Assembly: GCF_918698115.1 (NCBI RefSeq)
Contig: NZ_CAKKLV010000007.1
Span: 62,001 to 126,000, forward strand
Length of the DNA stretch: 64,000 nt
Reading direction: 5' to 3'
Source of the DNA: Peribacillus sp. Bi96
Lineage (GTDB): Bacteria; Bacillota; Bacilli; Bacillales; DSM-1321
Shown piece by piece: positions 1 to 8,343 of the stretch. The notes under the pieces are model-generated. The model made no database searches and had not been told where the DNA came from. It saw only the letters and a list, made by a program, of their open reading frames with translations. Positions within the stretch are counted from its first letter, which is position 1. The number at the start of each line of letters is the position of its first letter. A program made the translations under genes and the position numbers.

Positions 1-187
1 TATGTTCCCACGGCACCCGTATTTCACTGCCATTCCTTAAGAGGCCGAACCATTTGACCGAAGGGATGATCAACGTGGTAATTTGTCCGGTTTCATCTAT
101 TTCCAAATCCGTCTGACCGAGGATTCCTAATCTTTCCGCCCTGTTCACATCGACTATTTCCTTCCCGCTCAGTTCACTCAATCTCAA
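1..187 (-). CDS. ymxH: YlmC/YmxH family PRC-barrel protein, truncated by window edge
   Basis: The first 62 codons of a small protein whose 3' end lies outside the window. The translation begins (M/L)RLSELSGKEIVDVN, continues with LGILGQTDLEID and TLIIPSVKWFGL, and reaches VPWEHI at the edge. This is the pattern of the short YlmC/YmxH PRC-barrel proteins of sporulating Firmicutes. The start is a TTG preceded by GGGGGAG about 7 nt upstream; no ATG fits. It follows mlpA but is separated from it by a terminator, so it probably has its own promoter in the 190-306 gap, as expected for the gene upstream of the dipicolinate synthase genes in B. subtilis. The molecular function of the family is not established. 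Confidence 0.8.
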   Translation of the reverse strand, partial: MRLSELSGKEIVDVNRAERLGILGQTDLEIDETGQITTLIIPSVKWFGLLRNGSEIRVPWEH

Positions 188-306
188 TTATAGCTCCCCC
201 TTTTTCACCTTCTATTCAATCTATATCCGAAAAAGATAAACTTAGAAGGCATTTATCCAAATATTGTCCATAACTTTGAAGCCTTCTATTCCAAGGATTT
301 TTATAT

Positions 307-350
307 AAAAAAAAGCCTGACCTCCCATTAATAAAAGGAAGGTACAGACT
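307..350 (-). terminator. Rho-independent terminator after mlpA
   Basis: On the minus strand a stem of about 12 bp (GTCTGTACCTTCC pairing with GGGAGGTCAGGC, one bulge and two G-U pairs) is followed by eight T residues. It starts 9 nt after the mlpA stop codon and separates mlpA from ymxH. Confidence 0.85.
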
Positions 351-358
351 TATTCATT

Positions 359-1585
359 TTATTTGTCCCAGTTTTCCAGCGGACTCACTAATGACAAGGA
401 ATGTTCCGTGAAGATTTGGTTTGCCAGTTCATTCACGGTATTCTCCGTCACCTCGTCAATTTTGATGATGATATCATCAAGGGAACGGTGCTCACCCAGC
501 ATTAGCTCATTTTTTCCGTTTCGGCTCATGCGGCTATTCGTGCTTTCAAGACTGAGCATCAAGCTTCCTTTAAGTTGCTCTTTACTATTGCGCAACTCCT
601 TTTCCGTTATACCATCCCTTTTTAATGTATCCAGCGTTTCCTGAATGGTATCATACAGGCTATCAAGTTGATTTGTGCCTGTCCCCCCATAGACTGTCAC
701 CAAACCGCTATCTTGGTAGCTGGAATGATAGGAGTAAACGGAATAGGCAAGGCCGCGTTGTTCCCTGACGTCCTGGAATAGGCGGCTACTCATGCTTCCT
801 CCAAGAATATTATTCAAGGTAATCAAGCTGTATGTTTTGTCATTGCCGATTTCCAACCCTTTGTAACCAAGGCATAAGTGGGCTTGCTCTGTTTCTTTTT
901 TACGAGTGATCCTATTTTCATGGAAAGATGGCTTGAGCAATTCTAGACGTTCTTTCCCGCCTTCATACGAACCAAAGTAGTTTTCGACTTCTTGAATCAA
1001 CTTTTCATCCACATTCCCAGCAATGGATACCACTACTTTATCAGGTGTATACATATCATGGACGTATTTCTTTAAAGTATCACTATTGAATGTTTCAAGT
1101 GTGTTTTCCGTACCCAATATAGGATAGGCAAGAGGATGATTTTCATAGACCGCCTTACTTAAGAGGTCATGGACAATATCATCCGGTGTGTCTTCGTACA
1201 TTTTGATTTCTTCGTAGACTACATTTTTTTCTTTTTTCAGTTCCTCTTCATCAAATGTTGAATGGAAGAACATATCAGAAAGGATTTCAAGCGCATAGCT
1301 AGCATGGTTATCCATTACTTTTGCATAATAGCATGTATACTCTTTTGAAGTGAATGCATTCACTTGTCCGCCAATACTATCGAACGACTCGGCAATTTCA
1401 CGCGCATTTCTCGTAGTGGTCCCTTTGAACAACATATGCTCCAGGAAATGTGAAACTCCATTCAACTCAGGTGTTTCATTTCGGGAACCTGTTTTGATCC
1501 ATACTCCAATTGCTGCTGAACGTACTGTTGGAATATTTTCCAATACAATTCTTACTCCATTTTGACACGTGTATTTCTTAATCAA
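359..1585 (-). CDS. mlpA: M16 family zinc metalloprotease (processing-peptidase-like)
   Basis: A 408-aa protein of the pitrilysin/mitochondrial processing peptidase family. The inverted zinc motif HFLEH is at residues 46-50, and the third ligand is expected at Glu126 in the YEEIKMYED stretch, exactly 76 residues after His50. The N-terminal catalytic half is followed by the inactive-type M16 C-terminal half (GGSMSSRLFQDVREQRGLAY, about residues 263-282). No signal peptide is visible, so it is probably cytoplasmic. The start is TTG with GGAGG 8 nt upstream. It lies 46 nt behind ylxY, as in B. subtilis (mlpA/ymxG). In B. subtilis this protein has been linked to control of extracellular protease production; here the role is inferred by orthology only. 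Confidence 0.93.
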   Translation of the reverse strand: MIKKYTCQNGVRIVLENIPTVRSAAIGVWIKTGSRNETPELNGVSHFLEHMLFKGTTTRNAREIAESFDSIGGQVNAFTSKEYTCYYAKVMDNHASYALEILSDMFFHSTFDEEELKKEKNVVYEEIKMYEDTPDDIVHDLLSKAVYENHPLAYPILGTENTLETFNSDTLKKYVHDMYTPDKVVVSIAGNVDEKLIQEVENYFGSYEGGKERLELLKPSFHENRITRKKETEQAHLCLGYKGLEIGNDKTYSLITLNNILGGSMSSRLFQDVREQRGLAYSVYSYHSSYQDSGLVTVYGGTGTNQLDSLYDTIQETLDTLKRDGITEKELRNSKEQLKGSLMLSLESTNSRMSRNGKNELMLGEHRSLDDIIIKIDEVTENTVNELANQIFTEHSLSLVSPLENWDK

Positions 1586-1631
1586 CTAACATTCCTCCCA
1601 ATCATTCTATGCTGCTATCGTAACCAAAACA

Positions 1632-2591
1632 TCATGGATTCAATCGCTCTTCGTCTACTGCCTCTGAAACGGTAACAACATCCAAGTCTTTCTTTTTTAT
1701 TTCAACAATTAATGTTTCCAATGATTTTGCGGTGGATTCCGTAGGATGCATTAAAATGAATGCTCCTGGGTGAACCTTGGAGAGCACGCGCTGTTGAAGG
1801 ACCTCAGGGCTTGGTTTTTGCCAGTCGATCGTATCCACACTCCACATAACGGTTTCCAAACCGAAAGAATCCGCAATTTTCACCGTTTCGTCCCGGTAGC
1901 TGCCACTTGGGGGTGCAAACCATTTCATTTTCACACCTGTCACCGCTTCAATGACTTCGTTCGTTTTTCGAATTTCCTCACGTGTAGCCTGTGCGGATAT
2001 GTTTTGCATATTTGGATGCGAATAAGAGTGATTTCCAATTTCATGCCCGCCAGCCATAATCATCTTGGCCAAATCCGGATTCTTTTTCGTCCAATTACCC
2101 TCAAGAAAAAAAGTAGCCTTGACATTATTCTTTTTTAAAACAGCCAACATATCTTGTAAGTATTCATTTCCCCAAGCCACATTGATTAAAAATGAAACCA
2201 CCGGCTTTTCGGGATGGGCCCGGTAAATCGGAGCCGGATCAAGATCCTCTATATGTATCTTTGCAGGAACCTGCTGAAATACCAGCTTATCCTTATCGAA
2301 TACGCCCTCCTTCTTCATGACTTTATACGAATCGTCAATTTTTACCTTAAGGCCATTATACGCAGGAACGGTTTTCCAAACCGAATCTATTCGTGCATCC
2401 TGTGGTGCAATCTCATATTTTTTTGATGAGTCTTTTATTTGTAAAAGAAGGTCATCTTCTTGCTTCATTGAAGCAACTGAATGATCTGTTAATTGGGTCA
2501 AATAAATTTGTGTATATGGATTTTGCACTAATAACCATGATATACCTGCAATGGCACTTATCGCAACTATCTGCTTCCATTTATTATTCAT
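1632..2591 (-). CDS. ylxY: Sporulation-type polysaccharide deacetylase-family protein YlxY
   Basis: A 319-aa protein with an N-terminal hydrophobic segment (residues about 7-23, probable membrane anchor or uncleaved signal) and a C-terminal NodB-type domain from about residue 130. The motif-2 histidines are present in GNHSYSH (188 and 192), as are the motif-3 region FAPPSGSYRD and the motif LMHPT. The motif-1 position that carries TFDDG in active deacetylases reads FLINVAWGNEY, so the metal-binding/catalytic Asp pair is missing. This suits the YlxY spore subfamily, which resembles PdaB, and may mean altered or absent catalysis. The ATG start has GGGGG 8 nt upstream. It lies between pnp and mlpA, as in B. 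subtilis. An envelope or cortex role during sporulation is inferred. Confidence 0.88.
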   Translation of the reverse strand: MNNKWKQIVAISAIAGISWLLVQNPYTQIYLTQLTDHSVASMKQEDDLLLQIKDSSKKYEIAPQDARIDSVWKTVPAYNGLKVKIDDSYKVMKKEGVFDKDKLVFQQVPAKIHIEDLDPAPIYRAHPEKPVVSFLINVAWGNEYLQDMLAVLKKNNVKATFFLEGNWTKKNPDLAKMIMAGGHEIGNHSYSHPNMQNISAQATREEIRKTNEVIEAVTGVKMKWFAPPSGSYRDETVKIADSFGLETVMWSVDTIDWQKPSPEVLQQRVLSKVHPGAFILMHPTESTAKSLETLIVEIKKKDLDVVTVSEAVDEERLNP

Positions 2592-2697
2592 TTTTTACGC
2601 CCCCTTCATACCAAAATGTATGAAGAAAACGGACAAGGTAGAACATGACATGCTTTTAATACTGTTTCCCCTTTATATCGCCCCATTACTTTCAAAT

Positions 2698-2733
2698 AAA
2701 AAAAGCATGCAGATTCACAAGGAATCGCATGCC
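2698..2733 (-). terminator. Rho-independent terminator after pnp
   Basis: Minus strand: GCATGCGATTC, loop CTTGT, GAATCTGCATGC, then seven T residues. The 11-bp stem contains one mismatch. It lies 16 nt after the pnp stop codon and ahead of ylxY. Confidence 0.9.
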
Positions 2734-2748
2734 GTATTTTCATTTCTA

Positions 2749-4866
2749 TTACGATTGAGAAGGATTAGCTGCCTCTTTTTGCTCTTTTAGGACCGCTTTG
2801 CGTGAAAGGTTTACCCTTCCTTGCTTATCAATCTCAGTAACTTTTACTAATAACTCATCGCCAAGTGAAACGACATCTTCCACTTTTCCGACTCTTTCTT
2901 CAGCCAGTTCAGAAATATGTACCAAACCGTCTTTACCATTGAAGATTTCAACGAAGGCACCGAACTTTTCAATACGTTTAACTTTACCTAAGTATAGTTC
3001 GCCCACGACGACTTCACGTACGATATCTTCGATGATTTTCTTCGCTTTTTGAATCATTGGTTCATCTGTAGATGATATGAATACCGTACCATCTTGTTCG
3101 ATGTCGATTTTCACGCCAGTTTCTTCAATGATTTTATTGATATGTTTTCCGCTCGGTCCAATGACATCACGGATTTTATCCGGATTTATAGACATTGTAA
3201 CGATTTTTGGAGCATATTTGGATAACTGCTCACGCGGTTGATTGATTGTTGATATCATTGATTCCAAAATATGCATCCGGCCATGTTTGGCTTGAAGTAA
3301 AGCTTCTTCAAGGATTTCTCTTGAAAGACCCGCAATCTTTATATCCATTTGCAGGGCAGTAACACCTTTTGAGGTACCAGCGACTTTAAAGTCCATGTCC
3401 CCTAGATGATCTTCCATACCTTGAATATCAGTTAAGATTGTATAGTGCTCACCTGTTTTAACAAGACCCATTGCAATTCCTGCAACTGGAGCTTTCAATG
3501 GTACACCAGCATCCATCATTGCCAGAGTGCTTGCACAGATGCTTGCTTGTGATGTTGACCCGTTTGATTCAAGTACTTCAGAAACAAGTCTAATTGTATA
3601 AGGGAAATCTTTATCATTTGGAATGACCGGTTCCAATGCTCTTTCACCAAGTGCACCATGACCAATTTCACGACGGCCTGCCCCACGGATAGGACCAGTT
3701 TCACCAACACTGAAATGTGGGAAGTTATAGTGGTGCATGAAGCGTTTTGACTCCTCGGTTCCAAGCCCGTCCAAAATCTGTACATCACCTAGTGCACCTA
3801 ATGTACAAATGGATAGCGCTTGGGTTTGTCCGCGTGTGAACAATCCAGATCCATGAGTACGAGGCAGAATGGTAACTTCTGATGATAATGGTCTGATTTC
3901 GTCAGGATTACGTCCATCTGGACGCACTTTTTCTTCCGTAATTAAACGGCGGACTTCGGATTTAACCAATATATTCAGAATTTCTTTGATTTGTTTTAAT
4001 TTAGCTTCATCAGTTTCTTCTTCATAATGAGCCAACACACGATCTTTTACTTCTTTAATCGCGTCTTCACGAGCATGTTTTTCCTGAACTTGTACTGCTT
4101 TGTTCAAGTCTGCTTCACAAAGGCCTTTCACTTCTGCTTCTAGTTCTGCATCCACTTGATATAATGCGATCTGCATTTTAGCCTTGCCGATTTCAGCAAC
4201 GATTTTTTCTTGGAATGCAATGACCTTCTTGATTTCGTCATGTCCGAACATGATTGCTTCAAGCATAGTTTCTTCTGGTACTTCATTTGCTCCTGCTTCA
4301 ACCATGTTGATCGCATCTTTAGTACCTGCAACCGTCAAATTGATGTCACTTTTTGCAAGTTGGTCAACAGTAGGGTTAATTATGAATTCATTATTGATTC
4401 TTCCTACTACAACTCCAGCAATTGGACCTTCGAACGGAATATCGGAAACTGAAAGTGCAAGAGATGAACCAAGCATCGCTGCCATTTCTGTGGAGCAATC
4501 TTGATCGACACTCATGACCATGCTGATGATCTGAACATCGTTCCTGAAGCCATCAGCGAATAACGGGCGGATTGGACGATCTATTAACCGGCTTGCAAGA
4601 ATTGCTCTTTCACTCGGCCGGCCTTCACGCTTGATGAAGCCGCCTGGAATTTTACCGACTGCATAAAGTCTTTCTTCGTAGTTGACTGTTAAAGGGAAAA
4701 AGTCGACATTTCTAGGTTCCTTCGAAGTTGTTGCTGTACTTAACACAGCAGTTTCTCCATAACGGACTAAAACTGCTCCGTTCGCTTGTTTGGCCAATTG
4801 CCCTATTTCTACCGTTACATTACGGCCGGCCCAGTCAAATGAATACGTATGTTTTTCCTGTCCCAT
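2749..4866 (-). CDS. pnp: Polyribonucleotide nucleotidyltransferase (PNPase)
   Basis: A 705-aa PNPase, the phosphorolytic 3'-5' exoribonuclease that degrades mRNA and interacts with the RNA degradosome-like network in Bacillus. Domains in order are RNase PH-like domain 1 (residues about 1-225, with [20 protein letters not shown]), the helical linker, RNase PH-like domain 2 (about 310-540, with [13 protein letters not shown] and the [16 protein letters not shown] core), the KH domain (about 553-615, with [16 protein letters not shown]) and the S1 domain (about 620-690, with [19 protein letters not shown]). Length is that of the family (B. subtilis 705). The ATG start has AGGGG upstream. It is preceded by rpsO and by a 318-bp spacer with two stem-loops, the classical rpsO-pnp arrangement. 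Confidence 0.98.
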   Translation of the reverse strand: MGQEKHTYSFDWAGRNVTVEIGQLAKQANGAVLVRYGETAVLSTATTSKEPRNVDFFPLTVNYEERLYAVGKIPGGFIKREGRPSERAILASRLIDRPIRPLFADGFRNDVQIISMVMSVDQDCSTEMAAMLGSSLALSVSDIPFEGPIAGVVVGRINNEFIINPTVDQLAKSDINLTVAGTKDAINMVEAGANEVPEETMLEAIMFGHDEIKKVIAFQEKIVAEIGKAKMQIALYQVDAELEAEVKGLCEADLNKAVQVQEKHAREDAIKEVKDRVLAHYEEETDEAKLKQIKEILNILVKSEVRRLITEEKVRPDGRNPDEIRPLSSEVTILPRTHGSGLFTRGQTQALSICTLGALGDVQILDGLGTEESKRFMHHYNFPHFSVGETGPIRGAGRREIGHGALGERALEPVIPNDKDFPYTIRLVSEVLESNGSTSQASICASTLAMMDAGVPLKAPVAGIAMGLVKTGEHYTILTDIQGMEDHLGDMDFKVAGTSKGVTALQMDIKIAGLSREILEEALLQAKHGRMHILESMISTINQPREQLSKYAPKIVTMSINPDKIRDVIGPSGKHINKIIEETGVKIDIEQDGTVFISSTDEPMIQKAKKIIEDIVREVVVGELYLGKVKRIEKFGAFVEIFNGKDGLVHISELAEERVGKVEDVVSLGDELLVKVTEIDKQGRVNLSRKAVLKEQKEAANPSQS

Positions 4867-5071
4867 TTATTAAACCCCTCTCTGAATCTTCACTTAGAGG
4901 CTTAGTTTACCTAAACCTGTATTGGATTAAATCATTTATGTGAAAGTAACTGAACTCGAGTTAAAACCAAACTATTCCTATTATGCACGAAAAAAACAAG
5001 CATTAACAGTAAAATGAATAAAAATTTCATTCATTTGATTATGTATATCCTGATCATTTATAAACGGAAAA

Positions 5072-5114
5072 GGACCCGGCTCCTGCCGAGTCCCAAGGAC
5101 GAAGGCTCAGCCTT
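5072..5114 (-). other. Stem-loops in the rpsO-pnp spacer
   Basis: Two dyads lie between the rpsO terminator and pnp. Read on the minus strand they are AAGGCTGAGCCTT (near-perfect 13-mer, 5114-5102) and GGACTCGGC-AGGA-GCCGGGTCC followed by TTTTCC (5093-5072). The second looks like a weak second terminator or a processing or attenuation hairpin in the pnp leader. The rest of the 4867-5184 gap is AT-rich with no further gene. A CATAAT at about 4987 could be a pnp -10, but I see no convincing -35. Confidence 0.45.
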
Positions 5115-5149
5115 AAAATAGAACACGTCCTAATCATTTGATTAACATC

Positions 5150-5171
5150 AAAAAAGCGGGAAATTTCCCGC
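5150..5171 (-). terminator. Rho-independent terminator after rpsO
   Basis: Minus strand GCGGGAAATTTCCCGC followed by six T residues: a 5-bp GC stem extended by AAA/TTT. It starts 13 nt after the rpsO stop codon. Confidence 0.85.
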
Positions 5172-5184
5172 CTTCCTGAAAAAA

Positions 5185-5454
5185 TTATCTACGTAGACCT
5201 AATTTGTTAATTAGTGTACGGTAACGAGTAACGTCTTTGTTACGTAGGTAAGTTAAAAGATTACGACGTTTACCTACCATTTTAAGAAGACCGCGACGTG
5301 AATGGTGGTCTTTTTTATGTGTGCGTAAGTGTCCGTTCAAGTTGTTGATTTCTTCTGTTAATACTGCGATTTGAACCTCTGGAGACCCAGTGTCAGTATC
5401 GTGAGTTCTGAACTCAGTGATAAGTTCGTTTTTGCGTACTTGTGTAATAGCCAT
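5185..5454 (-). CDS. rpsO: 30S ribosomal protein S15
   Basis: An 89-aa S15, an early-assembling 16S rRNA-binding protein of the platform. Family signatures include [13 protein letters not shown] near residue 20, the [12 protein letters not shown] stretch, and [10 protein letters not shown] at the end. The start is the ATG at 5454 (MAITQ), preceded by GGAGGAATAATAAC; a longer open frame upstream only adds leader sequence. The gene has its own promoter and a structured leader upstream and a terminator downstream, so it is probably a single-gene unit regulated by S15 itself. Confidence 0.98.
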   Translation of the reverse strand: MAITQVRKNELITEFRTHDTDTGSPEVQIAVLTEEINNLNGHLRTHKKDHHSRRGLLKMVGKRRNLLTYLRNKDVTRYRTLINKLGLRR

Positions 5455-5469
5455 GTTATTATTCCTCCT

Positions 5470-5550
5470 AAAATTCTGTAAAATCACCGATTACCGAGCC
5501 AGCGTCGGAGTCTCGACTAGCCAAGCAATGGTTATTTCCATACATATAAT
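5470..5550 (-). promoter_or_regulatory. Probable S15 autoregulatory leader of rpsO
   Basis: The 5' UTR contains CCATTGCTTGG and then CTCCGACGCTGGCTCGG followed by TAATCGGTGATT. The CCGA/TCGG stem and GGTAATCGG element resemble the 16S rRNA site recognised by S15. Bacillus and Geobacillus rpsO transcripts are known to carry an S15-binding leader that allows feedback repression. Seen: the stems and sequence. Inferred: S15 binding. Confidence 0.65.
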
Positions 5551-5579
5551 AGAATACATGTATTTCATTAAAATTGCAA
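5551..5579 (-). promoter_or_regulatory. Candidate SigA promoter of rpsO
   Basis: Minus strand TTGCAA, 17-nt spacer, TATTCT, located between ribF and the rpsO leader. The -10 is imperfect, but the spacing and position are good. Confidence 0.5.
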
Positions 5580-5592
5580 GTCTTGTCTCTAA

Positions 5593-6552
5593 CTAACCTT
5601 TTTTAGCTTCAAGCTTTGAAAAATATTCTATCGTATCTTGTTTATCCTTTTCTATCTGAGCGACCAATGCTTCAAGTCCGGAAAATTTCTGCTCACTTCG
5701 CAGTCTTATATGCCATTCAACAGAAACCTGGTTGCCATAAATATCTCCCGAGAACTCCAGGACATGAACCTCCACAGTAGGATATTTAGGCTTTTCTTCG
5801 TGGAACGTAGGTTTGTAACCGACATTGCAAACTCCATTATACCATTTACCGCTGATTTTAATCCTGACAGCATATACGCCGGCAGCAGGGAAGATATAAT
5901 CGTTGCTCACTTCAATATTAGCAGTGGGGAATCCTAACTTCCTGCCCCGTTTTTCACCGTGAATGACATGACCTTTCGTTAAATAGCGTCGGCCAGCCAA
6001 ATGATGAAAGTCGGAAAAGTCACCATTTCCGAGAGTCTCCCTGATTCTTGTCGAGCTAACCTTTTCATCCTCAAGGGTTTGTTTTGCAACGACCGTCTGC
6101 GAAAACCTTCCTTGTGCATAAACAGGCAAATCTTCCATCGACCCTTGACCATAGCGACCGTATGAATAATCAAAGCCTGCAACTACGTGTCGGACATTCA
6201 GCCCGGCAATGTATTCGTCAACGAAGCGTTCCGGCAATACCGAAGCAAATTCCTCGCTGAAATGGACGATGAATAAATAATCTATCTCCATCGATTCTAT
6301 GATATCCACCTTATCTTCAAGTGGTGTAATATAACGGATATTCTCCGTTTTCCTCCCTAATACTGCAGAAGGATGCGGATCAAATGTCATGACTGCTGAC
6401 TTAAGATTCATTTCCTTGGCTTTTTTCTTGGCAGTTTGAATAACGATTTGATGTCCTTTATGAATACCATCAAAAAATCCAAGCGCCATTACAAGCTCAG
6501 GAAAATCATCCGAATTAAATTGATGAGGATGCTCTATTGCGATCACTTTCAC
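5593..6552 (-). CDS. ribF: Bifunctional riboflavin kinase / FAD synthetase
   Basis: A 319-aa cytoplasmic enzyme that phosphorylates riboflavin to FMN and adenylates FMN to FAD. The N-terminal nucleotidyltransferase domain shows GFFDGIHKGHQ (about residues 26-36, the HxGH-type adenylylation motif) and TFDPHPSAVL. The C-terminal flavokinase domain shows GKKxG-like RGRKLGFPTANIE and the NVGYKPTF stretch. Start is GTG at 6552 with AGGAG 8 nt upstream. It is 33 nt downstream of truB, the usual truB-ribF order (the gene is called ribC in B. subtilis). Confidence 0.96.
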   Translation of the reverse strand: MKVIAIEHPHQFNSDDFPELVMALGFFDGIHKGHQIVIQTAKKKAKEMNLKSAVMTFDPHPSAVLGRKTENIRYITPLEDKVDIIESMEIDYLFIVHFSEEFASVLPERFVDEYIAGLNVRHVVAGFDYSYGRYGQGSMEDLPVYAQGRFSQTVVAKQTLEDEKVSSTRIRETLGNGDFSDFHHLAGRRYLTKGHVIHGEKRGRKLGFPTANIEVSNDYIFPAAGVYAVRIKISGKWYNGVCNVGYKPTFHEEKPKYPTVEVHVLEFSGDIYGNQVSVEWHIRLRSEQKFSGLEALVAQIEKDKQDTIEYFSKLEAKKG

Positions 6553-6585
6553 CTTTCAATCTCCTCTTTCCGACGGCAAAACGGT

Positions 6586-7506
6586 CTATAATTCTTGTGC
6601 CAATACTTTTACAGGTTTAATTAGCCCCTCTTTTGTCGGATGTATTTGATAAATGGCAATGGCCTTATCAGATGGGTCAACCATCACAAAAGGCTTCCCT
6701 TTTTCAACAACAACATCCTCTGTTTGTTCCAATACCGCACCGTTAAGTACTTTCTTTGCTACTTTATCACTAATCTTAAATTTGGGCAAATGAAATAATC
6801 CCCGCTCCAAAGGCAACAGAAAATCATCCGTTCTTCCGGTTTCCATGAATGCTTCCACCTCATCGAATGTCAAACAGTCCTCTAGCTTAAAACCAGCCGA
6901 TTCAATCCGGATTAAATCTGACATATGTGCAGGATAGCCCAGTTTTTCCCCCATCATGACTGCAAGCGTTCGAATATACGTTCCTTTACTGCACTTGACA
7001 CGAAAACGAAAAGAAATGGTTTCTCCCACGAATTCAGAACGATCATCCAGAAGGGTAATTTCGTAGATGGTGACCTCTCTAGTCGGCCTCTCCACTTCGA
7101 TTCCTGCACGAGCATATTCATATAACTTCTTGCCGTTTACCTTAACGGCTGAAAACATCGGCGGCGTCTGATCAATTTTCCCTGTCAATGATTCCAACAC
7201 TTCTAGTATCCGTTCACGCTGAATCACTTCGGCAACCTTTTTCTCTTCTACTTTTTCACCGCTTGCGTCTTCGGTTACCGTTGAAAAACCGAGGGTCACT
7301 TCCCCTTCATACGATTTACCAGCTTCTGTCAAATATTCAGCTATTTTCGTTGCCCTTCCGATACAAATCGGTAATACCCCTGTGACATCAGGATCTAAAG
7401 TACCTGTATGCCCAACCTTTTTTGTTTTTAAAATCTTTCTTAACTTAAAAACACAATCATGGGATGTCAATCCCTTTGGTTTCATTAATGGTAGAATACC
7501 ATTCAC
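6586..7506 (-). CDS. truB: tRNA pseudouridine(55) synthase
   Basis: A 306-aa TruB that isomerises U55 in the T-loop of tRNAs. The catalytic Asp is in GHTGTLDPDVTG (Asp38), followed by GRATKIAEYLTE and the KGTYIRTLA motif; a PUA-like C-terminal part ends the protein. I chose the GTG at 7506 (VNGILPL) because AGGTG sits 6 nt upstream and B. subtilis TruB begins at the equivalent residue; the longer open frame adds 17 unrelated residues. A terminator in the spacer separates truB from rbfA, although the two genes are read in the same direction. Confidence 0.96.
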   Translation of the reverse strand: MNGILPLMKPKGLTSHDCVFKLRKILKTKKVGHTGTLDPDVTGVLPICIGRATKIAEYLTEAGKSYEGEVTLGFSTVTEDASGEKVEEKKVAEVIQRERILEVLESLTGKIDQTPPMFSAVKVNGKKLYEYARAGIEVERPTREVTIYEITLLDDRSEFVGETISFRFRVKCSKGTYIRTLAVMMGEKLGYPAHMSDLIRIESAGFKLEDCLTFDEVEAFMETGRTDDFLLPLERGLFHLPKFKISDKVAKKVLNGAVLEQTEDVVVEKGKPFVMVDPSDKAIAIYQIHPTKEGLIKPVKVLAQEL

Positions 7507-7612
7507 TTTTATCACCTCATCATTTAAAAGAAAAAACACCTCAAACGGGAAACACAAAGAAAATAATCCAATTTTAATAGGTGTTTATTGCTTTTTTACA
7601 TATTCCATATTC

Positions 7613-7667
7613 AAAAAAAAGAGACCGACTTCAAGAAGTGCAAAGCACTTATTGAGTCGGCCTCCTT
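7613..7667 (-). terminator. Rho-independent terminator after rbfA
   Basis: Minus strand: GAGGCCGACT and AGTCGGTCTC enclose a smaller AAGTGC/GCACTT hairpin and are followed by eight T residues. It starts 9 nt after the rbfA stop codon and marks the end of the rimP-rbfA operon. Confidence 0.9.
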
Positions 7668-7675
7668 TTGCTTGC

Positions 7676-8044
7676 TTATTCTTCGTCTTTTTCAGCCGGT
7701 TTTTCCTCTGAATTGATTTGGGAAATCAACGACTCAATACGATTACCATAATCGACCGATTCATCAAATTCAAAAAACAATTCAGGGGTTTTGCGCAGGC
7801 GAATTCTTTGCCCAATTTCAGATCGCATGAATCCTTTGGCCTTTGCTAGGCCTTGCAAGGTTTTCTCCCGTTGTTCCTGGTCACCCAAAACGGAAATAAA
7901 AACTGTTGCCTGTTGAAGGTCGCCTGTAACCTCGACATCCGTTACTGTTACGAATCCAATTCTTGGATCTTTAATTTTCCGGCCAATAATTTCACTCAGC
8001 TCTTTTTTCATTTGTTCGCCAACACGATTTGAACGAAGGCTCAT
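7676..8044 (-). CDS. rbfA: 30S ribosome-binding factor A
   Basis: A 122-aa KH-like protein required for late 16S rRNA processing and 30S maturation. It begins [11 protein letters not shown], has [18 protein letters not shown] at about residues 27-44 and the family-typical [17 protein letters not shown] at about 81-97, and ends in an acidic tail. GAGGTG lies upstream of the ATG. It is the last gene of the nusA-infB operon, 17 nt behind ylxP, and is followed by a terminator. Confidence 0.96.
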   Translation of the reverse strand: MSLRSNRVGEQMKKELSEIIGRKIKDPRIGFVTVTDVEVTGDLQQATVFISVLGDQEQREKTLQGLAKAKGFMRSEIGQRIRLRKTPELFFEFDESVDYGNRIESLISQINSEEKPAEKDEE

Positions 8045-8061
8045 AATATCACCTCGATAGC

Positions 8062-8343
8062 CTAAAGCCAGTCTATATCTGTTATTGTTCTCTCTAGTTC
8101 AGGAAAAGAATCTAGAAATTTCAGGGCATTTTGAAGTTCCCTCTCAGTAGCCTTCCTTGAGGAAGTTACGGTTACGATAGTAATCTTTGTTCGTTGCCAT
8201 AAATCCTGAAAATCAGTTTCGGCTACCGAAATATTGAACTTTTGTTTAAGGCGTGTCATGACACGCTGCAACACGGCCCGTTTTTCTTTCAAAGAATGGG
8301 TATCATGGATAATGCATTCACATTGGACAGAGCCAACGATCAT
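8062..8343 (-). CDS. ylxP: YlxP (DUF503) family protein
   Basis: A 93-aa protein of the DUF503 family, beginning [25 protein letters not shown] with later [10 protein letters not shown]. The ATG overlaps the infB stop codon (ATGA), implying translational coupling. Conserved infB-ylxP-rbfA order suggests a link to ribosome assembly; in B. subtilis the family has been discussed as an RbfA-like factor, but no firm activity is known. The fold is probably a small alpha/beta ferredoxin-like domain. Confidence 0.93.
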   Translation of the reverse strand: MIVGSVQCECIIHDTHSLKEKRAVLQRVMTRLKQKFNISVAETDFQDLWQRTKITIVTVTSSRKATERELQNALKFLDSFPELERTITDIDWL

